A stretch of 64,000 nt of DNA from Datnioides undecimradiatus (GCA_008933995.1 WARS01000046.1:9066526-9130525), one strand, 5' to 3'; counted from the first letter of the stretch, positions 1-15,177 are shown. The notes: generated by a model not told the origin, from the sequence alone. A program made the numbers and translations.

Positions 1-123
1 CAACATGCTTGCATCCTCTGAAGGTTAAAAGAAAGATTGAAGAAATTCAGGACTATACATACACTTGTGATTGATTGAGCACATTTTCTTCCATATCACA
101 CAAACATATATATTTTTTTGTAC

Positions 124-236
124 CTTGCAGCGGTAGGATGTTGACGCCAAAGTCCTCTAGTTGGCTGAGGGCACTGATGAGGTCTAGTTCGTCCTGGATT
201 GCTGGAGGACGGTCTGTGATCAGCTGGAGACAAGCC
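124..236 (-). CDS. nbas: nbas coding exon 32 (last in window)
   Basis: A 113-nt exon with [35 protein letters not shown] then Q. It ends in phase 1 at a GTACAA donor, at about residue 1231. The following exon (human VRLCPDRISL) is not within the remaining 123 bases. Confidence 0.94.
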
Positions 237-3156
237 CTGATAAAGAAAAATAAACAGTTAAAACCGTACACGTGGCCGGCAATCAGACACTCAGATATTA
301 CTACAACCAAGAGGTAACGAATCAGATGACCTTTTGGATCCATAACAGGATCCAAGATCAAGATTTTAGTTGCACACTAGCTGAAGTTCCTTTGAACTGA
401 GCGTTGTAACTCATATGCAGGAATTTTGTCAAAAATTATTAAACTCCATTAGTAACTAGTTAGTTTAGCTTAGCACAAAGGCTAAAAATGGGCAACAGCC
501 AGCCTTGCTCTGTTTAAACATAATATCTGTCCACAAGCACCACTGTTCACTAATTTGATAACAAATTACTTGCAAAACATTTACTGTTGTCTAAATTGGG
601 GGAATTTAGTTTGAACACGTGTTAGATATGTTAGCATATGAGCTGCTGTATTTCAAAAAGATATATAAAAGCAGTCAGTTGCTAGCACTACGGAAAGTGG
701 CTGGAAAGAAGGAGCAGCTGATTTGATTACATGACAAACTGAGTGGTAAGGACTAAATGGGTTTTCCATATTTAGCGACACATTTTCAGCTGGAGCAAAA
801 AAAATGATTATTCAATCTGAAGTTTGTGAAGTTTCAACATCACGATCAGAAACATGGTGAGACTACTCAAATGGATTTATTTACAAAGTCTAGACTAATT
901 TGAGGGATCTACGACAGGAGAGTTTCTCTCTTGCGACACAATCCACGCTCATTACCTTTAATAGGATTATGTAGCACATCACTTAGCATATGTAACAGCA
1001 CACCGAATGAGAGTGTGTGTGTGCCTGTTTCATATGTGAGTATAGCCTCTCATTTTACTGGTTTGTCATCACACAATGATACGGCAAAGCTAAATGCAGC
1101 ACAGGCTGAGACAAGAAGGGACAAAAAAGAATGATTAGGTTATAAATGAAATAAATCCCACATATTACAACAGCTTAGCGAGGAGCTCTGACGTCAGTTA
1201 AGTGGAGAGAAGGGAACATGTCCTTGGGATGTTTATTGAGTGAGGAAACACACAGTTTTCTTTAACCCTCACAAAGTGCGAACAAAGACAACTACCAGAG
1301 ACAAAGAGGCATCTCAGATTCCCTCTCAGCCCAAAGAAAGCAACCCAAAACATACAGTGCATCTTTAAAACGGGCTGACTCGATATTGCTGAAAGACTAC
1401 AGAATACACACGCACTCAGCAAAACACTCAGCACGCAGCTTCCCACTCATTGAGCATGGCTGGTGTTCTTGCCAGGAACAAGAGGTTTGTCCTGGCAAAT
1501 GAGAGCAGAGGAAAGGGCTGCGGATGGGCAAATGAGAGACAGAAAGAGGGCATGTTGATTATGTACTCGTGCTGTGAAGTGTCTGAAGGCGTGTGTGCGT
1601 GTATATGTGTGTGAAGACTGCCTCAGAAAAGAAGATGGCAAAAAAAAACTCTGTTTCAGTCACGATGTGCTTTGCAGCATGTACTCTGTAATTTGCAGAT
1701 AACTACTTCCTGTACAGACGTACAGAAGAACACAAGTTAACATTTGTACAGCGGTTATCAATGGAGCACAACAGTAGACCTAGTCCTCCTTCTGACTAAA
1801 CCAAGCTGTGTACCAGCAGTGTACTGACGTAATCACCCACTGTTGTTTCTTTCTCTCTTTATGTGTCATTTCCTCTCCTGACATACGAGGTCTTGCAAGG
1901 CGAGCTTTCTCCAACAGCAACAAAACGAATCATTTCCTCGGGGCTTATTTCTCACGTGTCTTTCCATTTTTTTTCTGCATAATGCTTGTCGAAACATGAG
2001 CATCTTTCACACCAGAGTAAGACATTTTGGGAGCAGTTTCCATATCTTATATTATCTAGAATGGAAGTGAAAGGAAGCTGTTGACTCTGAGTTTTATCAA
2101 GAAAGATAAGGGTTGGGTCTGAAAAGAACACATTTCTCCAAATGTAAGCACACAAGTTTGACTGTATTTACCACTACAAATATGAATGATAATCAAAGTA
2201 AAACATGTCTGGTGACCTCATACAGTTTAGTTAATGACATGCATGCATAGTTAATAATAATGAATAACTAATAATAATGATTACAATAATTTACTTTTTG
2301 GCCACTTGGCATCAGCATGATGAGTTGTAAACAAAACCTACTTTAAACATTAAAACATTATTCACTCATTCGACTTTTACCTCTGTTTTGGTCTCCACCA
2401 ACTCCTGAGGGAAATATCTGCCTGTTTAGCCTCTAAATATTCCACCATGTTTCACTATGTTTACCAGCTTTGAAAGATCCAAAACAGCTGCTTGATACTG
2501 GTGGATACAAGGGCGATGCGAGCGGTGGAGTAAAGCAAAACACAACAGCTTTTGGCTGCAAAACCATGAGCTAACAGATGCGCCTCCATGTTGGATCACA
2601 ACTTTTATATAAAATGTAACCTTTCGACCTCTTATCTATGTAAAATGTTACGTGGTGCAGCTTTAAACTAAAAAAAAAAAAAAAATATACACCTCTGATT
2701 TTTGACAACCTCTGTTTATGTTGTGCTGTACTTTTTTTTTTTGCCTGTCTCTATTGTGTGTATGTGAACGTCAGTCACACAGCCTGAGTGGGCGTGTCTT
2801 CTGTCTGTCCAACTGATGCTTGTGGGATCACTTAAGTTGTTGGAGGGGATTCCCATGTTATTTTGAGAGGAATCTGTTTTGTCCTTGTGTAAACTCATGC
2901 CTAGTGCCACTGGCCGCTTCCATCCAGGACACAGGCAGGTGCAATTTGTGCATCTGTCCGAGCGTGTGTGCGTGTGTGCGTGCGTGCGTGGGTGTGTGGT
3001 TGTCTTTGGTATTTAGTGCGCAGGATAAAATGTGTGTCTGTGGAGCAGTTATTTTAATCTTAAGGACGCAGGCAGCCAGTCTGGATGGACTATTAATTTC
3101 AGAGCGACAGGCGCATGTTCTCACTACTTTCTGTCTCATATCTCAAATTCACATGC

Positions 3157-3201
<45 letters not shown>

Positions 3202-4579
3202 CCACACACAAGCACAAGCAGATGCACGCGCACGCACAGTGGGAGTGTTACAATGGATGATGTTGTCCAAGCTTGTGGAGGGGGGCCTCTGTATTAGTTA
3301 CTATAAATGAATGACGACCCAATTACTGTCCCACTTCCCCACTAGGAACAGACGGTAAGGTTAGACACCCACCAGCTCCCCTCTGAGATCTGAAACCAGC
3401 AACAGACACACATACAAATACTTCTACTTGGTATAAACTTCATGTGACGTACTACAGGAGAGGGAATAAAAAGCAGCCACCATTATTTTTTTTTTTCCTT
3501 GGTCAGTCGTGCGAGCACAAAAACACACATCCACCCACACAGAAATAAATGGTGTTTCTCTCGTGCATCAACAACAAGCAAGGTCAACAGACAAACAATT
3601 TTTGTTTGTGCAAGTTTGGACAGAAATGATATCCTTCCCGTAACTTTAACTCCTTTTTGCATGTCTAATATTTATCTTTACTCTAAGATGCACCAAATTA
3701 AATGTAAAGCCCGGCTTTAAATCTGGATTAGCCCCTTAAAGAAGTGAGAATTGGAAAAACATTAAAATCCTCCAAATAAGTATTTTCCTCCTCACCTGGC
3801 GAGGCCCATGCAGGGGTCTGTCAGCGTTGTGGATGAGTTAAAATACTCTCTGGCAGCAGCCAACACTAATTCCACGCTGTTGTCATAGGCCACCTTCAGA
3901 GCGTAACCTTTCCCCCGGAAAGACAAGCTGACAGGAACATCCTGGCTGGCCTGAAAACATTCATATAAAATTTAGACATCATATTCAGCAACTGCAGCAT
4001 TAGTATTCATTATGGGAGGTTTAACATTTGGAGACCGCAACGGGCAGCATGAGTGAAACTTTGTGAGCTAGAGTCTCGAGTCATATTTAATATACCTTGG
4101 AGCAGTGCATGAGCTGCCCTGCCAGGCGTACGTTCTCCACACGGCTGGAACACAGCAGGGACTCAACAAAGACCTGCAGCAGTCAGCATGGGGAGGAGAC
4201 AGCGTTTAAAGTAACTGAGCACAAGTTTGAACATCGTTTGATAGGTTGCATCGTAGATCCCAGAGGTTCAGAAGGTGGGTATGTGTGTAATATGGCCCTA
4301 AGTGTCATTAAACATGTAAATTGTGCCCTTTGTCACCTTAAATTGCAGGTTTATGTGATGGATTTTAGTGCAAATCTGATTTTTCTGCCTGATCTCTGGC
4401 TTCAGTACAATACCTGGTGACACATCTCCGGTTTTAGACAGGTGTAGACATTCTGCTGCATGTCGAGCAGGTCCTGCAGTAAACCTCTCCACATGGTCTC
4501 ACTCACGGGAGGGTTTCTGGACACATACACAAAAATGTTCAGTATGTTTCAGAGGATCTCAACAGGCATTTTTGTTTAC

Positions 4580-4622
<43 letters not shown>

Positions 4623-5602
4623 TGCGCATCCTTACTTGCGGCCAGTGTGGCGGCACAGTTTAACCATCAGTTGGTGGGCTTCTTCTTCGCTATTCTGGCT
4701 GTTCTTCACATATGAGATGGGCTTCTGCAGGCCGTGTTTCTCCAGAACTTCCACCACACTGTGCAGCACAAGCACGGATAAACACATATTTACAATAATC
4801 ACTGGTGTCATACAATAGGTAAACACTAATAAAATGGTACAAGACAAGTAAAACGGCATAACAAAAACAGACAGTTTCAAGTCACATTAATCATCTCGCT
4901 CACTTCAGTAAAAGCAGAAGGCAGAAGAATGATTGACAGCAGTGAGTGTCACAGCAGGAAATGCCAAAGAAGAAGAAACGAGGGGAAAATAAAACCTGAA
5001 AAATCCAAAAGGGAGTACAGAGGAGGAAGGTGTGTATGCTCTAAGCTGTTCGTTATTTTGGCAGCAGAAAGTCATTTGCAAGCCACTGTAGAGCAACACC
5101 AAAGAGCGACATGATAAACTGCACGCCAGCAAGACAGCACCTCTTTGTGAGCGTGTGTGTGTGTGTGGATGTGCATAGGAACATGTGGATGCTGGCACTC
5201 TTATATGATCGAGGGAGAGAGAGTGTGTGCATGTGTGTGCGCGCGGGTGTTGTGGGATTAGCACGGCACACCCAGTCTCAACAGGGTCGTGCTGCTACAG
5301 ATGTTCACTCTCTGCTGCAACTCATTTCCATGGTAAACAGGTGCCTGCATGTGTGTCTGTGTGTGTGTGCGTGTTGCTGCATGTGCGCGAATGAGGGGAA
5401 AGGCAGACACCAAGTCTTGATATTTACATTTGTGCATGTGTGTGTATTTGCTTCAGTGTGAATGTACGTGTGGGAGTGTCTGCATGTTCCCTGTGCACAT
5501 ATTAATGTGCCAGCAAGTGGTAGTGGCAGCAGCTGAAAACAGCTTTTATTCTGGAGGCGCTCAGAGAGGAGACACTTCGCATTTACTGTCTGATTCATCT
5601 GG

Positions 5603-5638
<36 letters not shown>

Positions 5639-6220
5639 ATGTTTGTGTGAGTCACAATGCTTCAGCACGAAGTATACATGAACACATTTCCCAGGCTCCC
5701 CCCAGGGTGTGTTTGTACATGGTTGTATGTGCCTGCGTGTAAATATGTGTGGATATTTGTCTGTAAAGGCCAACGCTGAGCTCGAACACAGGCTTTCCTG
5801 TTGCTGCTTCCTCCTCATTGTCTCAACATCTACAGATGGATGACAAATTAAAGTAAAAAGATGAATAAATTAGGGGAAGTTATTCTGAGCGAGCACCTTT
5901 ATACTCAGATGATTCAGACAAAAGGTCTCTTCCCATCAGGGTGCCTGCATCCATAGTTACCAAGGACTTGCAGAATACTTTAATTAGTGTGAAAATAATG
6001 CAAATAATGTGTTATTTACCTCATAGTCATCAAACATCGATGTAGCTAAACACTTATGGGTGATTTTGGAAAGGGCTCATTACTATCATCATCTAAATAA
6101 AAGTTTTACCCCCCAACCCATCATCCTTATCCCCCTTCCTTCATTCTCATCTCTTCACTGTATCAAAAGTTCAACCTGAGAGGGGAGGAGTGGAGAAGAG
6201 AGAGAAATAGAAAGAGAGCA

Positions 6221-6252
<32 letters not shown>

Positions 6253-9084
6253 CGAGACAGAGAGAGACAGAGAGAGAGAGAGAGACAGAGAGAGAGAGAC
6301 AGAGAGAGAGAGAGACAGAGAGAGAGAGAGAGCGAGACAGAGAGAGACAGAGAGAGAGAGAGACAGAGAGAGAGAGACGTAGGCAATTTTAACTTGTAAC
6401 TGAGAAAATGCCTGAGGCTGTTTGAATACCATGGGACAGGCAGCGGACCTTTGATATTAAGCGTCTGTGTGTTGAATGCACATTCGTGTATTCTCTCCTT
6501 TTGGTGTTTAGTGGACCATCATTGGTGGAGGAAAGCAATAAGCATTGCTAAAAGAGAAAATTTCCAAAGCAAATGCAGCACTAATCAGCAAACTGATGAG
6601 TGGCTCTCTTCAACATTTTCAGCGATGATGAACAGGTGCAGCAGAGCTGAAGCAAACTCTAGTTTTGTCCAAAATCCGAAGATATTCAGCTAAAACTTTT
6701 CTGAAAGAAGGAAAAAAAGCAGCGAAACCTCCACCCTTAAAGTCTAATCTGCACGGCCGGCTGAGCTGGGTGGACAGGAGAAGATGAAGGAGACAGAGGG
6801 AATGACAGTTGAAAGATGATGTGAGCTGTGTTGACGTACCTGAGATGCTTCTCAAGTTTGTCCACCTGATCGTGGAGGGAGGCGGTGATGTCCGTGTCTG
6901 GTCTGTCGGATGATAAACCACACATGCACAACAAAAAAACGGACTTATTTAATGTTCACGTCATCAAAAAGACATTTGAAATAAAACGATACAGTAGAAA
7001 TTTCTTTTGCATAATAAACTGTGTGCAGCGTGTACAAACGCATTCCTGTGTGTGTATTAATGCTAGTACAGTGTACACAGTGTACTGCATGTGTGTGTGG
7101 CCTACCACTGTGAGGTTGTACTGATTCCCCACTAAAAATAAAACCCCATGATGCTTTGCCTTGAGGCAAAGGATTCTGGGTCAGGCTGGCCTGTCCCCCA
7201 CCAGAGTACTGACCCTGATGAAACAACCTTCTACGTGTGTGCATCAGTGTGTGTGCGTGTATCAGCACGCAACTGAGTGTGTGTTAGTCTACTTTTTTTA
7301 GGAACACACCATCTCTCCGTTTTTTCACACACAGTCCTGACCTATCAATCCATTTCTCTGCATTCGTCTCTCCTTCTGATTCGACTGTCTCTGCTGCTCC
7401 ACCTCCTGCTCTACCTCTTTTAATATCCTTTTCTCCCTCATTCTACTTCTCTCACCACCTAATCCCCTGCCCATTTCTGCATTTCCCACTCTCTATGGGT
7501 GAATGCACATCACATTCTTCTGAGCAGATTTAGACCTAATTAAGCTGTCTCACAAAAAAAAATTCTGAAAATTGGGCCGAAACTACTAACTCATGGTTTC
7601 TCCCAGAGCTCGCAAATCTGTAATATTCTACGCTGGGATGGCAATTTTGGAGCTTAGTAAGTCAGAGAAATCACTCCTGGGAGGAATGTGAAGTTGAGGG
7701 CATTGCATATACAGTAGAGCCTTGCAGCATTGCTAATCCAAACACTGCAGGAAGGAACGCCGTCTGGCAAAGTGAAATGCTTAGTATGAAATGCAGCACT
7801 GCACTGATTTAGAAAGTCATATAGGAGTATTATATACACTCAAATTCTAATGCAGTAAAACTGTAAAAGCACTGCATATTTCAGTCTTTGTGTCTTTCTG
7901 TGGAGTGACCAGTTGAGCTGTGGCTGACAAAATATAAAGCAGCATGTATCTGAACGGCGTGCGGCACTGCCACATCTGAGTCTGCAAATGTGTTCAGTGA
8001 GATAAATTGCGCTTCCTTTCTTGAATTGAATCAGATCTCTAAAAACATTTTTCCACATGTCCCCCTCTGCTCTTAAGTCTATCTCCTCTTCCAAGTTTGT
8101 CACCTAGAGGCTCTTTATCTATCAGGAACACTGGTGGGAAGTAGATCTGATGAAAAGAGCTGACAGAGAAGATGTGTGGATCTGCAGACGTTGTGCTAAA
8201 TGTCTATTTTTTTTAATGCTGTGAGTGCCACAAACAACTGTACTGTGCACCTTGGTGGAGAGTGGCCTTGCACTCCAACAGTACCATAATATCTTGTTTC
8301 AGTGCAGTTATCCCCTGCTGTGAGTGTGCAGTGGAAATGCATACTATCACAGCACGCAACAGCTAAGTGAGCAACCTGAGATAGTTGAAAAGGGCAAAAG
8401 ATGCCATTGTTGAAAAGTATGGTTGCTTCATTGCAGCCAACCGGAAAAAAAAGGAAAGCACTTGTAGTAGTAATTCAATTTTCCAATTAAGGTGCTCGCA
8501 GAAAGGATAATCCATCTAAGAATGAGTTATTTTAATTCATTTAAACCATTCAGACTCTCTACAGGTCCATTTTATCAACAATTCATTCTTTTGTACTCCT
8601 GCTTTTTTCCACTCTCAGTTTTTTTTATTATCACTCACTCTCCTTCAAATGCACTGCGTAGCCACACTGCCTCGTGGGAGACTTAAAGGACGGGCCCTCT
8701 TGCCATATGAAATAAAATGTGTTAGAAAGGAGATGGGAGGAGAGAAAAGGCAGAGGCGGCAATAGTAGAAGGCTGGAAATACTGTATAGAGTGTAGCTTG
8801 GCTAACTGATGGCTCCTTGGAGTCAAGCATGAAAGAGCGAGAGGAGGAGGAGGGAAAGAAAGGTGCAAAGGCAGGGAGACAGAAACCGAGGTGGTAGTTA
8901 GGTTTATTGATAGGTCCTCGGAGAGAGGTGAAAAGGTGGAGGGAATGGAAAGAGGTGGGGGCGAGGGTGATGTACTTTTGTGGATGAGGTGATGGTGCTG
9001 CACTGCTTCAGCATCTTTGTATCAGAGTTTCAATTATTTAAATAAATCTCAGTCTTTTAGATTGTGTGTAAACATGCAGGGCTC

Positions 9085-9144
<60 letters not shown>

Positions 9145-9469
9145 TGACCCATAGCCCCTCTGTGGCAGACACTCCAGGATGTCATAACAGAGGCTGAGCT
9201 GGTCATCTCTCTCACAGCTGTAGATGCACTCCAGAGCGACTGCCATCAGCTGGTCGGGGTCCCCGATGATCTTCTGCTGGCACTAGAGGAGAGGAGAGGA
9301 GAGGAGAGGAGATCGGAGGAGAGGAGAGCAGAGGAGAGGAGAGGAGAGGAGAGGAGAGGTTGTGCTAAGGCATGACTGACCCTTCCATACATTCTCACTG
9401 AAGCAGTGTTTTTTCTTTCCTTTATGTGTTTGTGTGTGCTGTTTGACTGGTACTCCCTTTGGGCACTAT

Positions 9470-9524
<55 letters not shown>

Positions 9525-10975
9525 GCATGTTTTCTAATAGCCAGGAGACCTGTCCTTGGCTGTGCCCTTATGGGGTCATAAATATAGCATTTACAGCGCA
9601 GGGATACGACACCGGCCCTGACATGGCACAAACAGCCAGAGAGATACAGTGTGTGTGTATTATGGTTACCCAAGTGTGACGATGTGTGTCTGTGTGTGTT
9701 TGGATACTTACGTCAGGTTTGGAGTGCTGGAAGATGATGAGGGGCAGGCTGAGGTCTTGCTGGGCCAGGCTGACCAGGTACTCTCTGAGCAGAGATTTGG
9801 CTACACCCTCCTTCTGTCCCTCACATCTGTGCAGGAATGGCACCATCCACTGGAAAGCGTCTTTCACATAGCGCTCGGTGCTGGACTGGTGATAGAAGGA
9901 CATTTACTCTAAGGCACAGCTCATGCGGCTTTTTAAAATTGGATATGACAAATGTCCTACACACCCAGAGGTCACTTACAACCTGTGATCATGGTTTCTT
10001 TCACCGTCTCGTGCTCCTCATCCTGAGTTTTTATTCTGGACACTATCACCAGTCTTATTCTATAATATTAATCATTTCTGACCAAAATGTTATCAACAGT
10101 TGCTGGTTGCACATAAGATGCTGGTTACTCATTTACAGAGATGTTTGTTTTTTGATTAACTGATTGATCGATTGATTGACATTATCTGTTGTAATTAATT
10201 AAAACGAGTGCACTGAACGAGAACTGTGGACAGTACACACTTTTCCTGTAAACCAGTGTTACATTATGGGTCGTAAGTACCCTCAATACCGCTAAGCTAG
10301 CAGGTTTCCTGTACTCTTTCTATTTTGTGTCAACTAAAATTAAGCACCAAGTGAACCCAGAGGTTCTATGCTAGTTCATGTTATGAAATGAACTTATAAT
10401 GAGTGGAAAGCTTCTCCCCTGACCAGGTCAAGTCATACACTGTCATCAAAGTAATGTTACAAGTTGGTTGGTCCAACAAAACAGGGTTAGGGTTGGAGTC
10501 CGCAGTATATAGTTGCAAGTTTGAGAGAAGAATTAAAATCTAATGCTCACCCTGTAAGAGCACCATCTTATATACAAATATGTACATCTATGTTGTTGGT
10601 TTCAATGTTTTTAGAACACTGCAAAGTACTTCAAGCTGAATTTACATAAAATTGCTGCATGCAATTAAACCTGAACCTGAACTGCACTATAATAGCTACA
10701 GTATGTGGGCTGTGCTATGATTCGCGCGAATGCATGTCAAGTTTGTGCAGGGCTTCGCACCCACCTTGCAACAGACAACTCTGACTCGGGATACACAGAT
10801 AAGAGAGCATCCATGGGAGAAATGAGATTCAAAAAAAAAAATATTCAGATGCTAAATGCAAACTCGCACACCCACACGCAAACATTTTACTTCACTGTAC
10901 CACCCGTCTGATAAAGGAAGACATCAGACACTGGCAAAGAGGGAGATTTAATCTGAGCAAGTTTGGTAAACATTC

Positions 10976-11007
<32 letters not shown>

Positions 11008-14000
11008 TCTGATAGCGCCCAAAGGGAGTACCAGTCAAACAGCATGTGTTAGTGCAGTCAACAACATTTGCTGGCTGCCTGCCTGTATGGCAGATCCTAC
11101 TGGCAGTGGTCCTCGCAGGCTGAAGCTGGCAGTTATTAGCTACAATTTAGAGGACAGCTCATATTATGTACTCCAAGGGGACTTGTAACTGTAGTACCTG
11201 CTACAGACTAGCTTTCATAGCTCTCGCGCTGCTGTAAGATGGAAGGATTGTATTGTCAAATGTCAGGGATTTCAGGAATTAAAAGAAACTGATTTACTGT
11301 TAGACCGTTATAAAAAACCATTCTCAAACTGTATTTTTTTTTTGTTTGCTTTTGTCGCCCATTCAAGCCGTAATTAGCATTCGTTATGTTCTTTTTAGCA
11401 GCAGTCAAGGATTAAAGTAACCACATGATGGAACTTTAAAATAAAATGTAATTGCGAGAAAAGCTTTCTTATTTTTCCTGACAATGACTCCCCCCACAGT
11501 GAACGAGACAAAGCATCATGCTGGCAGATGGGCATTAAACATGGAGGAAACAGGGTTAGGCAATATCTTGTCAGTAGTGGCTGGATTGTAAAACAAAAAA
11601 AAACAACAAAAAAACAATACAAATATATTTCTCCCCAAAGAGGCAAAACTATCAGACTATAGTAATGACAATGACACATCATGTTTTGATTGTGTAGTGA
11701 GGGGCTATTTCATTTAATTCTTGTGGTGAGACGATCTCTTAGACCTGCACCACTTTTGCTGAGATAATTTGCAGCACATACCCAGTGAAAACCACAACAA
11801 CAATTTAAGACTTCCTTCATTAATTTTATGATATGAGGAATGTGAATTTCAAACCAAGAAATATTATGGGAAAAAATGAGCCTCCCACTGAAAATGTGAT
11901 ATGTGAAATGAAAGAAATCAAAAAGGCGCAAATCAGGCCACTTACATTTTTCATGAGCAGGCGGAGCTTGTCAAAGTCACTTAGCTGCTGCAGATCTTTA
12001 AGTGTCAGACTTAGTTCACATGATGCCTCGTACACTAGTGTTTCCATGGTGACCAAGTCATCACATAAGAGCTCTAGCCCTGGGATCTCCCGCTCCTTCC
12101 CCAGACGCACCAGCGACAGGGCGCAGTCCACCTGATGGCCAGAGTGATGAGAAATTAAAGAGAGAGAAATAAAAATAAATAAAGCAGCATGAAAATAGAT
12201 GCTCAGTCTTAACAGTGTGAAGCATCTCCAGTACATCTCTGACCACATTCCTATTTTCATAAAAGGTAAAATCTATTAAATAACCAGCGTGAAGGATTTA
12301 ATGGGATCTACCAACCAACTGAGCAGCCCCTCACCACTCACCCACGCTAACTGTTGTGAGTTATTATTCAGAGTAACACTGTGCGGTCACCAGTGGGAGC
12401 AGAGTTCAGCCTTGAGGCCACAGAGCAGTCTTCACAGTGGAAAAGACTGCAGCGTCAAACAGCAATGTCGGTGCGTCAGATCAGGGGGCAGATCCTGGTT
12501 CTTTTTCTCTGTTATTTGTGGAGTTCGTGCATTGTGAATTCGTCCCCCAGGGTCACACTGTCAACACAGACCTGAACTGCAGCCTTCTGAACCACCTGAG
12601 TTGGGAAATTCCCCACAAACAAATGGAATCGTGCACTTTAGTTGTCCTTTGAGCACAGCGCATTGAAAACGCACAGCTTTTTCATTTGGCTGTAACAATT
12701 GTCACTCCCCAACTACACCACTACAATTTGGCGATGGCGTCTTTTTCCTTTCTTGTAGATGTGTAGATATTACACTCAACTACACGTGAAAACATTGACT
12801 CGGCTAGCAGATTAAAGGCCAATGCACCACCAAAGACATTAGGACTCATCCTTTGGGCACCGCAGATATCTGTACCAAACAAACAATCCAAAAACGTCAA
12901 CCATAAGGTGGTGCTGAACAGAAAGCCAGGGATTTTCTCACTTTGGACTTCTTCTTCTTCTTCTTGAGAACATTTACCTTGTTTACACACTCACACACAA
13001 TTGAAGCTCCTTACTGGCGCTGCACCTCCATTATTCCCCTTAGAGTAAGCTGACCAATGTTACAATCAACAAACGACCATCTTCAGAGCAGTCCTGATGG
13101 ATCATGAAACTATCCCATTCAAACTGAACTGCTGAAAGCACGCCATTTAATTAAGCACACTCCAGAGACATAATATGGACATTGTATACCCCCCCACCCA
13201 GAGCAGTACAGAAGCACTATAGAAATCCAACATCTGTGAAAGTGTCAGTGTTGAATCTCTGTTGTATGACATTTGCTGTATTTGCACCCTTAAGGCTGTG
13301 CTTTGTAGTGCTGCTGTATTGTGCTGTTTTCCTGTGTATGCACATGTATCTGGTGCCTTGTACCTTTCCACGTGAACAAAAACAACACTATCCCAACTAA
13401 AGCGGAACCAAATAATACCCGTCAGTCATTACTAATATCCAATCATTAGTCTTTGGACAATAAAACAGGGAAGATTTGGGCTTCCTGCTACTCTGATCGA
13501 TAAAATTCCATCCAGAAGAGCAACCGATCGATATCCGACCACCTATACGCTGGCGGCACGCCCAGCCAATCGATGCTCAGCCACCTGTGGACATTAGCCA
13601 ATCAATAGCAGATGCCGCTGGGCCCTGTAGTGATGATTGCTTTCTCGCCACCTTTTACAGAAGGAGAGCCCTTTAACGCCGCAGTTAGCGCAGCATCTTG
13701 CACATGCACATGCGTGCGCGAATGCACACAGCGGTTCCACACCCTTGTCAATGTCAGCTTATCGCAACACATTTCTTGGTGAATAAATTATGTTCTTATT
13801 ATGCCTTAACTTACAAAATGTACACGCGAACACACACACACACGCACACACACACACACACAGGACGAGAGGAAAACCAAATCACCTTGAGTCAGAGCCC
13901 GAGCAATTAGATACAAGAGAGAGAAGTCTATCGATCTAACTGTGAGTAAAGATCCCCCCGTTCGCTCCACCCCGCTCTCTTTCCACTCTCTCCTGAGAGA

Positions 14001-15137
14001 GATTCTCCAGCTAACCACAGACAATTCAGACGTTCAAATCTCACACTTTTTAATTACAACCTCGTCTCCATGCCCCCCCCCCATTCTCTGCACTGTAACA
14101 CAACTCCTCTCTCTCTCTTTCTGTGTGCTAAACCCCAGCAGATTTCACCAAGTCTTGCGTTTAATTCTCCACCTCAGTTTGATCCGTCTTTGTCTCTTCC
14201 TCCCTGTCCTATCTCAGCCCTCTTTTGCAAACATGGTTTCCACATTTTCTCTTCAACCCTGCTGCATTTTTTAATCTTTTCTCTCTCTTTCCATTTCTTA
14301 AAAGAGGTCTGTAACAGTCACCAAGCCTGGCCTCCATTTGAACCCTGAGTCTGGCCCTTTGCCTCCTCTGAATGCCTGTCTCCCCACCTCTGTCTGCTTC
14401 CCGAAGCCACCCTCTCATTTTGTGCCATTTTGTTGCCAACAGTGTTTGAAACAACACTTGTTTTTAATATCCTTTATTCCTACCTTTTCGCCCCCTGATA
14501 ACCTGTGATTCTCTTTCCCACTGACAGCTCTTTCCATGAGATTGCTTTTCCTTTTTACCTCAACACCTGTTAGTCCTGTCCTCCCCTCTTTCTGCCTGTA
14601 ATGCACTCTAACCTAACTAAGGGTGTTGCATTGGCCCAACGTTAATCTCCTGTTTTATTTCTTTTGGTTGCGCTTCCATTCTCTGCTTTTTCAAACCCAT
14701 CTCCCTCCGTGAGTCATCTTGTCAATCTTCCCATTCAGCGCCTCGCTTCCTGCGGCTCTGTGACTGGTTTAAAACACTCCAGCTTCCTCTGATGTGGCTC
14801 CTTTTAATCAAACCCCATTTTCCTCCATTAAAACGCTCTCCCAAGCATAAACACGGGCAGATGAGGGATGGGAGGAGGGTGCAAATGAGAGAGAACAAAT
14901 GAGATGAAAAAGTAAAGAGGGCAGGAAGAAGGGGGGGAAAGCTCGGCAAATGGTAGCAGAGCTGTTCCAGTGTCTCCCTGCTGCATGTACGAAAGTGTAA
15001 GTGAGAAAAAAACGCGTGAAGAGAAAGAGACACAAGAGTGAGATACAATCCGGAGAGGCTCCTGGAGTAAGGCGGGTGGGTGTGTGCATGTGTGTGTGCG
15101 TGTGTGTGTGTGTGTGTGTGTGCGTGTGTGTGTGTGC

Positions 15138-15177
<40 letters not shown>

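Larger units (their letters stand above)
237..3795 (-). other. nbas: nbas intron 31
   Basis: A 3.6-kb intron with no coding signal. It holds a (CA)n tract at 3162-3198, a repeat-like segment near 2380-2670 and poly-A/poly-T runs near 2670 and 2730. Confidence 0.8.

Noticed and set aside
6163-6432. Ser/Leu repeat proteins in two frames
   Set aside because: Translation of the (GA)n tract. No start context, splice signals or conservation argue for expression.
9291-9359. GAGGA array as a possible CRISPR or regulatory array
   Set aside because: A plain pentanucleotide microsatellite with no unique spacers, in a vertebrate intron.
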